The notes under the pieces were generated by a model. That model was not told the DNA's origin, searched no databases, and worked only from the letters and a program-made list of their open reading frames with translations. The position numbers and the translations under genes were made by a program. From NCBI GenBank assembly GCA_964507305.1, contig CAZDPQ010000046.1:1-18279 (forward strand): a stretch of 18,279 bases of DNA. The letters run 5' to 3'. Shown here piece by piece: positions 7,240 through 15,455 of this stretch (position 1 is the stretch's first letter; each line of letters starts with the position of its first letter). The stretch comes from JAQVYV01 sp964507305 (GTDB taxonomy: Bacteria > Bacillota > Clostridia > Saccharofermentanales > UBA5734).

Positions 7240-8199
7240 TTGATCGAGCGAATCATTCCGGTCGAGAACCAGAGGAAAGCAGCGGAAATTTTCGGAGCGC
7301 TCAACGGCAACGCGGAAGCGATCGAAAATCTGCTGGATGTCAAGATCGAACTGAAACCCACGGGGATCCTGATCCAGGGAGACGATGAGGATATCGTCAA
7401 GGCGGACACGGTCCTGCAGCGTCTCCTGCAGCTTCACGAGAGCGGCGAAACCATCGGCCTGCAGCTCGTCAATTATCTGTCCGAGATGGCAAGGGATGGC
7501 AGCCTGCAGCTTGTCGCGGGGTATTCGCCCGATTCGATCTGCGTGACGGCGAAAGGCCGGCCGATCCGAAGCAAGACCATCGGCCAGAGAAATTACGTCA
7601 AGGCGATCGAGACCGGCGACGTCGTTTTTTCCGTCGGACCGGCCGGGACAGGCAAGACCTTCCTCGCGGTCGCCATGGCGGTCAACGCGTTCCGCAACCG
7701 CAGGATATCCCGCATCATCCTCACAAGGCCTGCCGTCGAAGCAGGAGAAAAGCTCGGTTTTCTGCCCGGCGACCTCCAGAATAAAGTGGATCCTTACATG
7801 AAACCCCTGTACGATTCCCTGAACGAGCTCATGGGCACCGAAAATTATCTGAAAAACATGGAAAAAGGCACGATCGAGGTCTCACCGCTGGCCTATATGC
7901 GCGGGCGGACGCTGGATGACGCGTTCATCATCCTGGACGAGGCCCAGAATACGACGCCCGAGCAGATGAAAATGTTCCTGACACGGATCGGTTTCAATTC
8001 AAAAGCGGTCGTCACGGGAGACATCACCCAGATCGATCTGCCGTCCAACCAGAAATGCGGCCTGATCGATGCCATATCGATCCTCGGAGACGTCGACGGT
8101 ATTTCCGTCATCACCCTGACGGAAAAAGACATCGTGCGGAGCGGGATCGTCCAGAAGATCATCCGGGCTTATGAAAAAGTCAGAAACTGGGAGGTTTGA
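7240..8199 (+). CDS. phoH: PhoH-like ATPase
   Basis: PhoH-family proteins are cytoplasmic P-loop ATPases related to superfamily 1 helicases. They are linked by neighbourhood and experiment in some bacteria to RNA metabolism. The 319-residue product has Walker A GPAGTGKT at 133-140 and Walker B IILDEAQN with D233-E234. TGDITQIDLP follows, matching the usual TGD.xQ motif. The N-terminal third carries a KH-like/small RNA-binding-type region of the family. The start is TTG 7240, five bases after GAGGTG (7229-7234). The order phoH, HD-phosphodiesterase, ybeY, era is the classic Firmicutes arrangement. Confidence 0.96.
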   Translation: MIERIIPVENQRKAAEIFGALNGNAEAIENLLDVKIELKPTGILIQGDDEDIVKADTVLQRLLQLHESGETIGLQLVNYLSEMARDGSLQLVAGYSPDSICVTAKGRPIRSKTIGQRNYVKAIETGDVVFSVGPAGTGKTFLAVAMAVNAFRNRRISRIILTRPAVEAGEKLGFLPGDLQNKVDPYMKPLYDSLNELMGTENYLKNMEKGTIEVSPLAYMRGRTLDDAFIILDEAQNTTPEQMKMFLTRIGFNSKAVVTGDITQIDLPSNQKCGLIDAISILGDVDGISVITLTEKDIVRSGIVQKIIRAYEKVRNWEV

Positions 8200-8205
8200 T
8201 GTCAA

Positions 8206-10290
8206 GTGAACACCCGAAAAAAAGTGCGCGTCTATCTTCAATACCTTTTCATAATCATCATCGCTGCGGGTATCGTCCTGTCGACGTATTATGTTTCGAT
8301 CCCGCCGAAATATGATTTAAAAGTCGGCCAGGCAAGCCCCTATGACATCAACGCGATCCGCAGCGTCGTGGACACGACGGCCACACTCCAACGCGCCGCG
8401 CAGGCCGCCGCGGATGTCCGCGATGTCCTCACGGTGGACACGGCCGTGGCCCCTGCCTGCATCGCCGATATCGGAAAACTGCTCGAGCAGGCGGCCGCTG
8501 TAAGGAAGCAGTATTACGATGCCCTCGCAGGCTCCGCGCCGATCCCGCTCGACGAGGCGGCATCCACGCTCCGTGCGGATATCGCCGCAGCCGCGCAGGC
8601 GGATCTGTCCGCCGCAGAGTGCAGGACGCTGATCGACATGGACCAGGCCGCATACGACAGCTATTCCGGGAACATCACCCGGATCGCGGAAGCGGTCATG
8701 TCGTACAGCATCAGCGCCGAGACGCTGCCCGCCAGGATCCAGTCCGGCATCAACGCGGTATCCAAGAGCCTGGAGCCCTTCGGGATCGGAACGGATATCA
8801 TCTCTTCGGTCCTGACGGCCGTTCTCAAGCCGAATCTGGTGTTCGACCAGGAAGCGACCGATTCCGCGAGGGATCTTGCCTATAAGACCGTCATCGACAA
8901 TCCGGTCCTGATCGCGAAAGGCACCCGGATCGTCAATTACGGCGAAATCATCACTTCGGAAAAATATTCGCAGCTGCTGGAGATGGATCTTGTCAACACC
9001 GGCGGATTCGATTTTGTTTATTTAAGCGGTGTCATCCTGCTGGTGCTGCTGATCGCGACGATCCTCATGCTGTATCTCCGTATGACCGAAAAAGATTCGG
9101 CCGGCACATTCAAGGAACGGGTCTCGATCATGATATCCCTCCTGATCCCGTTCATCCTTTCGGTGCCTCTGGTGCGCGTTTCGGTGTTCATACCGCCCGT
9201 TTATATCGCGGCGGTCCTTATCACCGCGTATTTCGGATTCCGTGCGGGGTCGGTGATGGCGATCCTCCTGACATTCGCAGTGTATCCTCTGACCTCCTTC
9301 GACCCTAAATTCCTGGCTGTCGCGGTCACCGGGTCGATCGTCGCCGCGCTGTTCACGCTCGGCATCGCCAAAAGGAACAATTACGCGCTGATTATCATCG
9401 CGACCGCCCTGACGTGCTTTCTGTCGACCGTTGCGATGGACATCCTTACCAAGTCATCCTTCCGCGACACTTTCATAGACGCCTCGTACGCGGTCGCAAG
9501 CGGCGCGCTTTCCGTCATGCTGGCGATCGGGATCATGCCGCTCTTCGAGATGATCTTCAACTCCGTATCGCCGCTGCGGCTGATTGAGCTGTCGCAGCCC
9601 GGAAGCCCGCTGCTGACACGTCTGTTCACCGAAGCACCCGGCACCAGCCAGCACTGCGTCATGGTGGCAAATCTCGCGGAAGCCGGGGCCGAAGCCATCG
9701 GCGCAAATCCTCTTCTCGCGAGGGTGGGGGCGTATTACCACGATATCGGCAAGCTCGAGAATCCCGGGATGTTCACGGAAAACCAGTCCGGCTACAACCC
9801 GCATGACCACCTGGAGCCAAAGACAAGCGCCGACATCATCCTCGCCCATCCCGAGTCGGGCCTGCGGCTCGCACGAAAATACCGGCTGCCGACCATCATC
9901 TGCAAAATGATCTACGAACATCACGGCACAAGCAAACAGGTCTATTTTCTCCGGAAGGCCCAGGAAATGAGCGAGCGGAACAACCAGGACGCTCCGGACC
10001 TCAGCCAGTTCCGCTACCGGACCGCCAAGCCGACTTTCCGGGAATCCGGGATCCTGATGCTGGCCGATACGGTTGAAGCCGCTATGAAATCGACCGGGAT
10101 CACCGACCTGGAGAAGGCGGAGGAACTCATCCGCAAATTGATCCGACACAAAATCGACGACGACCAGCTGGTGGAGTCCGGGCTCTCCTTCAAGGATGTT
10201 GAAGAGCTGATCCAGGCATTTCTCCATGTCTATTCCGGCTATTTCAGGATCAGGGTACGGTATCCCGATGATATTGCAGATAAAGAATGA
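8206..10290 (+). CDS. pgpH: 7TM-HD cyclic-di-AMP phosphodiesterase (YqfF/PgpH type)
   Basis: PgpH of Listeria, the homologue of Bacillus YqfF, hydrolyses c-di-AMP to pApA through a cytoplasmic HD domain. This 694-residue protein has one N-terminal membrane segment (about 12-28) and a large extracellular 7TMR-HDED domain to about 260. A multi-helix membrane block follows (about 265-465), then the HD domain. HD residues are His in TSQHCVMV (about 482), the HD pair in YYHDIGK (about 511), and later NPHDHLEPKTSADIILAHPES and YEHHGTS. The start is GTG 8206, with GGGAGG at 8189-8194 and a gap of six bases from phoH. An ATG at 8199 is in another frame. It overlaps ybeY by 23 bases. Confidence 0.95.
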   Translation: MNTRKKVRVYLQYLFIIIIAAGIVLSTYYVSIPPKYDLKVGQASPYDINAIRSVVDTTATLQRAAQAAADVRDVLTVDTAVAPACIADIGKLLEQAAAVRKQYYDALAGSAPIPLDEAASTLRADIAAAAQADLSAAECRTLIDMDQAAYDSYSGNITRIAEAVMSYSISAETLPARIQSGINAVSKSLEPFGIGTDIISSVLTAVLKPNLVFDQEATDSARDLAYKTVIDNPVLIAKGTRIVNYGEIITSEKYSQLLEMDLVNTGGFDFVYLSGVILLVLLIATILMLYLRMTEKDSAGTFKERVSIMISLLIPFILSVPLVRVSVFIPPVYIAAVLITAYFGFRAGSVMAILLTFAVYPLTSFDPKFLAVAVTGSIVAALFTLGIAKRNNYALIIIATALTCFLSTVAMDILTKSSFRDTFIDASYAVASGALSVMLAIGIMPLFEMIFNSVSPLRLIELSQPGSPLLTRLFTEAPGTSQHCVMVANLAEAGAEAIGANPLLARVGAYYHDIGKLENPGMFTENQSGYNPHDHLEPKTSADIILAHPESGLRLARKYRLPTIICKMIYEHHGTSKQVYFLRKAQEMSERNNQDAPDLSQFRYRTAKPTFRESGILMLADTVEAAMKSTGITDLEKAEELIRKLIRHKIDDDQLVESGLSFKDVEELIQAFLHVYSGYFRIRVRYPDDIADKE

Positions 10291-10813
10291 GCAGAAATCA
10301 TATGACGCGAGGCCGGTCCGGCGCGTGATCCGGCTTGCGCTGGAATCCTCCGTGCAGAGCGAAGGTCTTTTCGCATTTTTGAAAGAAAAAGGGATCGTTC
10401 CCGTATTTTCCGTACTTCTGACCGATAACGCCGGCATCCGCGCGCTGAATGCCCGGTTCCGCGGGATCGACAGTGAGACGGATGTGCTGTCTTTTCCGGC
10501 CGTCGATACGGCCGGCGGGATCCTGCAGGAGATCCCGGATGGATATGCGGAAGTCTTTCCGGACGGGCACCGTGAAGTGCAGATGGGAGATATCGTGCTG
10601 TCGCTCGAACGCGCGGAAGCCCAGGCCGCCGCGATCGGCAACACCTTCAGCCGCGAGGTCGCTTTCCTTACGGTCCATTCTTTTCTCCACTTGATCGGAT
10701 ATGACCACGGGACGGAAATGGATGAGACGGCCATGCGTTCCCGGCAGCGCGCGATCATGAACGAATGGGACAAAAAGGTTGCTGTAAAAGGAGATTCGAA
10801 TGCCACAAAATGA
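10268..10813 (+). CDS. ybeY: endoribonuclease YbeY (rRNA maturation factor)
   Basis: YbeY is a zinc-dependent metalloprotein needed for 16S rRNA 3'-end processing and ribosome quality control. The 181-residue product carries the zinc motif HxxxHxxxxxH as VHSFLHLIGYDH, preceded by DVLSFP and MGDIVLS, all family hallmarks. The start is ATG 10268; a longer in-frame start at 10226 lies further inside the upstream HD gene. The SD is weak (AGGG at 10252-10255), so translation may be coupled to the upstream gene. The C-terminus is a little longer than usual and overlaps the era start by 14 bases. Confidence 0.95.
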   Translation: MILQIKNEQKSYDARPVRRVIRLALESSVQSEGLFAFLKEKGIVPVFSVLLTDNAGIRALNARFRGIDSETDVLSFPAVDTAGGILQEIPDGYAEVFPDGHREVQMGDIVLSLERAEAQAAAIGNTFSREVAFLTVHSFLHLIGYDHGTEMDETAMRSRQRAIMNEWDKKVAVKGDSNATK

Positions 10814-11750
10814 CACAGGCTTTGTTTCCGGGTATGCCGCGATCGTCGGGAGACCGAATGTCGGCAAGTCCACACTGCTGAATCATCTCGCGCAGATGCG
10901 CCTTGCCATCGTGTCGCCGAAACCCCAGACGACCCGGCACACGATCCGTTACATCCACGATGACGGTACATCACAGATCATCTTCACCGATACGCCCGGA
11001 ATGCATACGCCGCGCAGCCGCCTGGGTGAAAAAATGATGGAACAGGCCGTGCGGGCAATCAAAGACGCGGATGTCGTCCTCCTGATCGTGGATGCCGGAA
11101 ATCCCGCGCCGTCCGATACCGAACGGAACTGCTGCGAGGTTTGTGCGAAATGGAAAAAGCCGATCCTTCTGCTCCTCAACAAATGCGATAAAGTCCAGAA
11201 GGAAAAACTGCTGCCGGTCATCGCGCGATATTCGGACTTTTATGCGTTCGATGAGATCATCCCGATCTCCGCGCTGCAGAAAGACGGGATCGGCCTTCTC
11301 CTGGAGCAGATCCGGAAGAGACTTCCGGAAGGTCCCCGATTCTACCCGGAAGATTCTCTCACCGATCAGACGGAGAAGGACATCGCCGCGGAGCTGATCC
11401 GCGAACAGATCCTGAAATGGACCTCCGAAGAGATCCCGCACGGGACCGCGGTCGAAATCGAAAAATTCACCGAAAAGACCGGCGCAGACGACAGCGCAGG
11501 CGAAGAGGGAAGCCCGCGCTCCCTGGCGGTTATTTCCGCCGTCATCTATTGCGAACGGGATTCTCACAAGAGGATCCTGATCGGGAACAAAGGGGAGATG
11601 ATCCGACGGATCGGCATCGGCGCGAGAGAGAACATCGAGGCGCTGCTCCAGTGCAAAGTCCATCTGGAGCTGTTTGTCAAAGTACGCAAGGACTGGCGGA
11701 ATGACCCGGCGGCGCTTGCGGACCTTGGCTATACATCCGGGCGAGACTGA
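10800..11750 (+). CDS. era: GTPase Era
   Basis: Era is an essential GTPase that binds the 3' end of 16S rRNA during small-subunit assembly. The 316-residue product has G1 GRPNVGKS (about 17-24), a switch region around PQTTRH, G3 DTPG, G4 NKCD and G5 ISAL. A C-terminal KH domain follows with ERDSHKRILIGNKGEMI. ATG 10800 follows AAAGGAG (10787-10793) by six bases. The KH domain holds an extra acidic loop, roughly residues 228-240 (TGADDSAGEEGSP), compared with common Era proteins. Being directly next to ybeY fits a ribosome-maturation role. Confidence 0.98.
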   Translation: MPQNDTGFVSGYAAIVGRPNVGKSTLLNHLAQMRLAIVSPKPQTTRHTIRYIHDDGTSQIIFTDTPGMHTPRSRLGEKMMEQAVRAIKDADVVLLIVDAGNPAPSDTERNCCEVCAKWKKPILLLLNKCDKVQKEKLLPVIARYSDFYAFDEIIPISALQKDGIGLLLEQIRKRLPEGPRFYPEDSLTDQTEKDIAAELIREQILKWTSEEIPHGTAVEIEKFTEKTGADDSAGEEGSPRSLAVISAVIYCERDSHKRILIGNKGEMIRRIGIGARENIEALLQCKVHLELFVKVRKDWRNDPAALADLGYTSGRD

Positions 11751-11785
11751 GATCCGCGCGCGGAGAGCGAAAGGGCGGTCGGTGC

Positions 11786-12553
11786 ATGGCTTCGTTTCCG
11801 GTCAAAGGCATCATCATCCGGGAAATCCCGTATGGCGAAGCAGATAAAATGCTGAAGATCCTGACACGCGAGCACGGGATGATGACGGTCTCCGCGAAAA
11901 ACGCGCGAAGGCCGGGACGCAGGATGCTTCTGGCTACCTCGGCCATGACATTCGGTGAATACCAGGTGTCCGGCAGCGAATCGACGCGTTTCTATCTGTC
12001 CGACGCCTCCGTGATCGAGTCCTTCGCACAGGTCCAGAACGATGTGGTCCTTCTGACCTATTGCGCCCACATGGCCGACCTGATCCTGGATACTGTCCGG
12101 GAAGCCATGTCTGCGGATGAGATTTTCACGCTGGTCCTGCATACGCTCAGCCGGCTCACGAAACCCGGCACGGATCATTCCCTGACGATCCATGTCTTTG
12201 AACTGAAGCTCCTTTTCATCCTCGGGTACACACCGGTCCTGAATGAGTGCGTCTCCTGCGGAAAACCGCTTGCATCAGGCACTGGCGTCAGGGCGGCTTT
12301 CAGCCATTCCTGCTGCGGCATCCTGTGCGGAGATCGCCGGTGCCTTGCCGCGGGCGGGGAATACGCCTCAGTCTCGCCTGCCACCCTGGATTGTATGCGC
12401 TATATCGCATCTTCGCCGGTCGAAAAAATCTTTTCGTTTCGGCTGGACACGGAATATGCCGCGGAGCTGGCCGCACTGTCTTCACGTTATGTCTGCGAAC
12501 GGCTCGAACGGAACTACACCAAGCTTCGGATGCTGAATGACTTTTCGGTCTGA
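11786..12553 (+). CDS. recO: DNA repair protein RecO
   Basis: RecO loads RecA onto SSB-coated single-stranded DNA in the RecFOR pathway. The 255-residue product has the N-terminal OB-fold start VKGIIIREIPYGEADKML and the helical middle. Its zinc-binding C-terminal region holds four Cys as CVSCG and CCGILCGDRRC (two CxxC-like pairs, with extra Cys). ATG 11786 follows GAAAGGG (11769-11775) by ten bases, and era ends 35 bases upstream. It is the last gene of the co-directional run and converges with the helicase gene, only 11 bases away. Confidence 0.95.
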   Translation: MASFPVKGIIIREIPYGEADKMLKILTREHGMMTVSAKNARRPGRRMLLATSAMTFGEYQVSGSESTRFYLSDASVIESFAQVQNDVVLLTYCAHMADLILDTVREAMSADEIFTLVLHTLSRLTKPGTDHSLTIHVFELKLLFILGYTPVLNECVSCGKPLASGTGVRAAFSHSCCGILCGDRRCLAAGGEYASVSPATLDCMRYIASSPVEKIFSFRLDTEYAAELAALSSRYVCERLERNYTKLRMLNDFSV

Positions 12554-12554
12554 C

Positions 12555-12581
12555 TCGGCGGAAATCAATCCGATCCGCCGA
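12555..12581. terminator. possible bidirectional hairpin between recO and the helicase gene
   Basis: TCGGCGGA (12555-12562) and TCCGCCGA (12574-12581) form a perfect 8-bp stem with an 11-base loop. It begins one base after the recO stop and covers the stop of the convergent minus-strand gene. There is no clear T run on either side, so it is at best a weak terminator or a 3'-end barrier serving both strands. Confidence 0.3.
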
Positions 12582-15141
12582 ATCCGGACCCGCCGAAAAA
12601 GTCCTCCAGACCCTCCCGCAATTCATCAGCATTGCCGACGGCATGCGGATCCCATTCCGGCGGGAAGAGCATCCTATAATCCTCGCGACCGTACCGCTCA
12701 TCGATGAGAAGGATGAATCCGCGGTCCGTTTCGGTGCGGATCACGCGGCCCGCGGCCTGCAGGATTTTGTTGAAGCCCGGAAATCTATAGGCGTAATCAA
12801 ATCCGTTTCCGGTCTCGTGGGTGAAATAATCCATCAGGATGTCCTGTTCGAACGACCTGGCGGGGAGCCCGACGCCGATCAGGATGACTCCGGACAGGCT
12901 TTCGCCCGTCAGGTCGATCCCTTCGCCGAAAACCCCTCCGAGCACCGCGAAACCGACCAGGGTGTCCGACCGGTTCTGCAGGAAGGCATTCAGAAAGGCA
13001 CTTCGTTCGGATTCGCTCATTCCGTTCTTCTGGGTCAGGATCCGGATGGGCTTTCCCACAGCCTGCGGTCCCTGCTGCCGGACGAGGCTCTCGAATGCGG
13101 CGGAAATCATGCGCTGGTATTCGAACGACGGGCAGAAGACCAGGTAATTGCCGTTCCTCACGCAAACGGCTGCCAGGGCCAGTTCCGCCACGCTGCCGAG
13201 TGTATACGGCCTGGCCTCGTATTTGATGGACAGATCCGTGACGACGCCGACCCACAGGTTTTCGGGTGGAAACGGTGAGGCAAAAATCTTTTTTCGAAGG
13301 TTCAGGTCGGATGATCGGCCCTTGAACAGACCTGTGTAATATTCTTCCGGAGACATGGTTGCCGAAAAGTAGACCGTTGCGTTTTTCCCATTGTGAAATG
13401 CCGTAAGGCGCTCGGAAGCATTAAGGCATTTGAAGCGGAGAAGCGCGTCTTTCCCTGTGGAAGATAGCAGGACGACATAATGCTCGTTGAAAAAATCCGT
13501 CGAAACGCGAACGAAAAACATGGCGCTGAAGAACGCGTCGAGCAGTTCCTTGCGCAGGTCGCGGTCCTTGAGGAGATCGATCTCCTGCTTTGCATAGAAA
13601 ATGAAATCCTGCAGGATCCCGGTGAATTCCTCAGGGATTTTGCGCGACGCGCAGATGCTTTCCGCACGAAACAGCTCCTTCGCTTCGATTTTACGGTCGA
13701 AGGAATCCGGAGCCGCAGACCGGTCGTCCGTACCGCGATCCTGACTCTCCGCTGCGCTGTCGAGATAACGGATCGCCTGCGTAAAATAGCGCGATATCGC
13801 ATCCAGGGAATTGCGCAGCTGGATGGAATAGCGCGCCGCGTGCCGAAGGAGGCTTGCGATGTCAGCCGTTCCGAACGATGCGCTGAACATCTCGTTGCTT
13901 CTGGAAGGAAGATTGTGGGCTTCATCGATGAGAAATACAAAACGGTAGGGATCGTCCTGGAAAAAACGGATCAGCCGGACTTTCGGGTCAAAGACATAGT
14001 TGTAATCGCAGATGATGACATCGCAGAAAAGCGATAGGTCCAGCCCGATCTCGAAGGGACAGACCTGGTGCTTTTCGGCAATGCCGGTCAAAATATCGGC
14101 ATCGACGGAGTGGAAGGCGAACAGGTCATGGATCGCTGCGCCGCTGTTGTCGTAGTAATGGATCGCGTAGGGGCAGGTCTGCGTGTCGCAATAAAGATCC
14201 TTTCGCAAACATAATTTTTCCTTGGACGTGATCCGGATGCTGCGGAGGACCATTCCGGCGTTCCGCAGGTCCTGAAGCGCCGTCTGCGCGACCGTCTGCG
14301 TGGATGTCTTGGCCGTCAGATAAAAAATATAGTCCGCGTAATTCTTCGGGATCGCCTTGACTGCAGGATAGAGGACGGAGATGGTCTTCCCGATGCCCGT
14401 CGGCGCCTGCGCGTATAAAGGCTCCTTGCTGCGGATGCATCCGAGCACCTCGTGCATGAATTCCTTCTGTCCCTTCCGAAGCTCCGGATACGGGAAACGG
14501 AGATCCCGGAGCGTGATATCCCGGAGTTTCCTGTAATTCCGCAGGGATTTCGTGAAATCAAGAAGCTTCGAACAGGAATCGTCGAAAAATCCCTGGAGCG
14601 CGGTAAAATCCGACCGTTCCGAGAAGTCGCGGATCTTGCGCTCGGCTGCGAGGACATACCGGATCGTGACCGAAACGGATGCTTCGTTGTGACGTGGGTC
14701 CAGAAGGAAAAGATAGGCGTAGATCCTGGCCTGCGCGAGATGGACGATGTCCGCTTTGGCCGGCAGGACACCTCCGCTGTCCATGATCGTCTTGATTTCC
14801 AGGACCGTAACGGATCCATCGGGAGATACGGACACAAGATCCGCTCGCCCCTGGATCTCCATGCATATGCTGCCGGTCCTGCGGGATGCCTTCAGGGTGT
14901 ATTCCGGAAAATGCTCCGCGTCGGGATCCTGCTTCATCGACGCGCGGATATATTGCTGGTGCAGGCGGACAGGAGTGTCCTCGCTGTCGGAAAAAAGTCC
15001 TGCCTTCCCGAGACCGCCATGCCTATACGCGTAGCCGGCCAGATCCCTCACGCTGAGCCGGAGCGTGACGGCAGGCCCGTCCTCCCGCAAATCGCTGCCG
15101 GGATCGCCGGGATCTGACATTTTCATATCATCGGACTGCAT
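12565..15141 (-). CDS. RecB-like PD-(D/E)XK nuclease fused to XPD/DinG-type Fe-S helicase
   Basis: This large protein (858 residues from ATG 15141) joins two activities. The N-terminus shows a RecB/Cas4-type nuclease core: GRADLV (D101), LEIK (E115, K117) and Q137xxxY141. The superfamily 2 helicase follows, with Walker A APTGIGKT (246-253) and an inserted Fe-S domain with Cys311, 318, 323 and 361. DEAH (406-409) comes next, and the C-terminal motif VI is LQAAGRVIR. These are traits of the XPD/DinG/Rad3 group, 5'-3' helicases acting on branched or damaged DNA. ATG 15141 has GGAAAGG eight bases upstream; GTG 15171 would add ten residues without a well-placed SD. Its substrate is not deducible; a DNA repair role is inferred from domains and from recO being adjacent. 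Similar fusions are known in Firmicutes. Confidence 0.9.
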   Translation of the reverse strand: MQSDDMKMSDPGDPGSDLREDGPAVTLRLSVRDLAGYAYRHGGLGKAGLFSDSEDTPVRLHQQYIRASMKQDPDAEHFPEYTLKASRRTGSICMEIQGRADLVSVSPDGSVTVLEIKTIMDSGGVLPAKADIVHLAQARIYAYLFLLDPRHNEASVSVTIRYVLAAERKIRDFSERSDFTALQGFFDDSCSKLLDFTKSLRNYRKLRDITLRDLRFPYPELRKGQKEFMHEVLGCIRSKEPLYAQAPTGIGKTISVLYPAVKAIPKNYADYIFYLTAKTSTQTVAQTALQDLRNAGMVLRSIRITSKEKLCLRKDLYCDTQTCPYAIHYYDNSGAAIHDLFAFHSVDADILTGIAEKHQVCPFEIGLDLSLFCDVIICDYNYVFDPKVRLIRFFQDDPYRFVFLIDEAHNLPSRSNEMFSASFGTADIASLLRHAARYSIQLRNSLDAISRYFTQAIRYLDSAAESQDRGTDDRSAAPDSFDRKIEAKELFRAESICASRKIPEEFTGILQDFIFYAKQEIDLLKDRDLRKELLDAFFSAMFFVRVSTDFFNEHYVVLLSSTGKDALLRFKCLNASERLTAFHNGKNATVYFSATMSPEEYYTGLFKGRSSDLNLRKKIFASPFPPENLWVGVVTDLSIKYEARPYTLGSVAELALAAVCVRNGNYLVFCPSFEYQRMISAAFESLVRQQGPQAVGKPIRILTQKNGMSESERSAFLNAFLQNRSDTLVGFAVLGGVFGEGIDLTGESLSGVILIGVGLPARSFEQDILMDYFTHETGNGFDYAYRFPGFNKILQAAGRVIRTETDRGFILLIDERYGREDYRMLFPPEWDPHAVGNADELREGLEDFFGGSGFGGSD

Positions 15142-15455
15142 CGCACCGACCTTTCCATCCGGCCCGGGCACTCCGCTCAGCCGACTGCCGTCGCGGTTCC
15201 GGTCCTCTCTATATTAAAACACTCGGTGGTAAAATTAGAAATACGAAATCGGCCATTTTCTACGAAAAACAAAAGAAAAGCGATATTGCGGGATCGATGA
15301 AATCGTACTACAATAAAGCAATAGGCATTGCATCCGCATCTTCTGTACGCAAGATTTTCGCCTTTCCTGTGCGCTTTCCTGCCGCCGGATCTTCTCAAAC
15401 GAAAATAACATGCCGCATCGGGACCCGCCTGTATTCTACAAGGAGGAATGGTACG
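15142..15455. other. divergent AT-rich intergenic region
   Basis: This 314-base gap separates the minus-strand nuclease-helicase gene from the hydrogenase genes. Its middle (about 15205-15320) is markedly AT-rich. A weak minus-strand -10 (TAATAT, complement of 15211-15216) may serve the helicase gene, but no matching -35 was found. The plus strand holds a better promoter at 15286-15314. A frame in phase with nuoE runs back to ATG 15297 but has no SD and no family resemblance there. I see no tRNA, terminator or convincing riboswitch. Confidence 0.5.
15286..15314 (+). promoter_or_regulatory. probable promoter of the hydrogenase genes
   Basis: TTGCGG at 15286-15291, an exact 17-base spacer and TACAAT at 15309-15314 fit a sigma-A promoter. 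The -10 hexamer is the same as that in front of rny. Transcription from about 15321 gives a leader of about 135 bases before the nuoE-like gene, long enough for regulation, though I see no defined structure in it. Confidence 0.5.

Noticed and set aside
9454..10974. 506-codon antisense frame over the HD domain, ybeY and era start
   Set aside because: No motif or SD, and it crosses gene boundaries of recognised genes.
12643..13278. 211-codon plus-strand frame inside the nuclease-helicase gene
   Set aside because: It is a shadow of the minus-strand helicase C-terminal domain, without SD or family resemblance.
15297..15455. N-terminal extension of the NuoE-like protein to ATG 15297
   Set aside because: There is no SD at 15297, the first -10 box overlaps it, the added residues match no NuoE, and a consensus SD precedes ATG 15456.
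15321..15455. riboswitch or redox-responsive leader before the hydrogenase genes
   Set aside because: I found no convincing long stems or known aptamer pattern; only short, weak inverted repeats are present.
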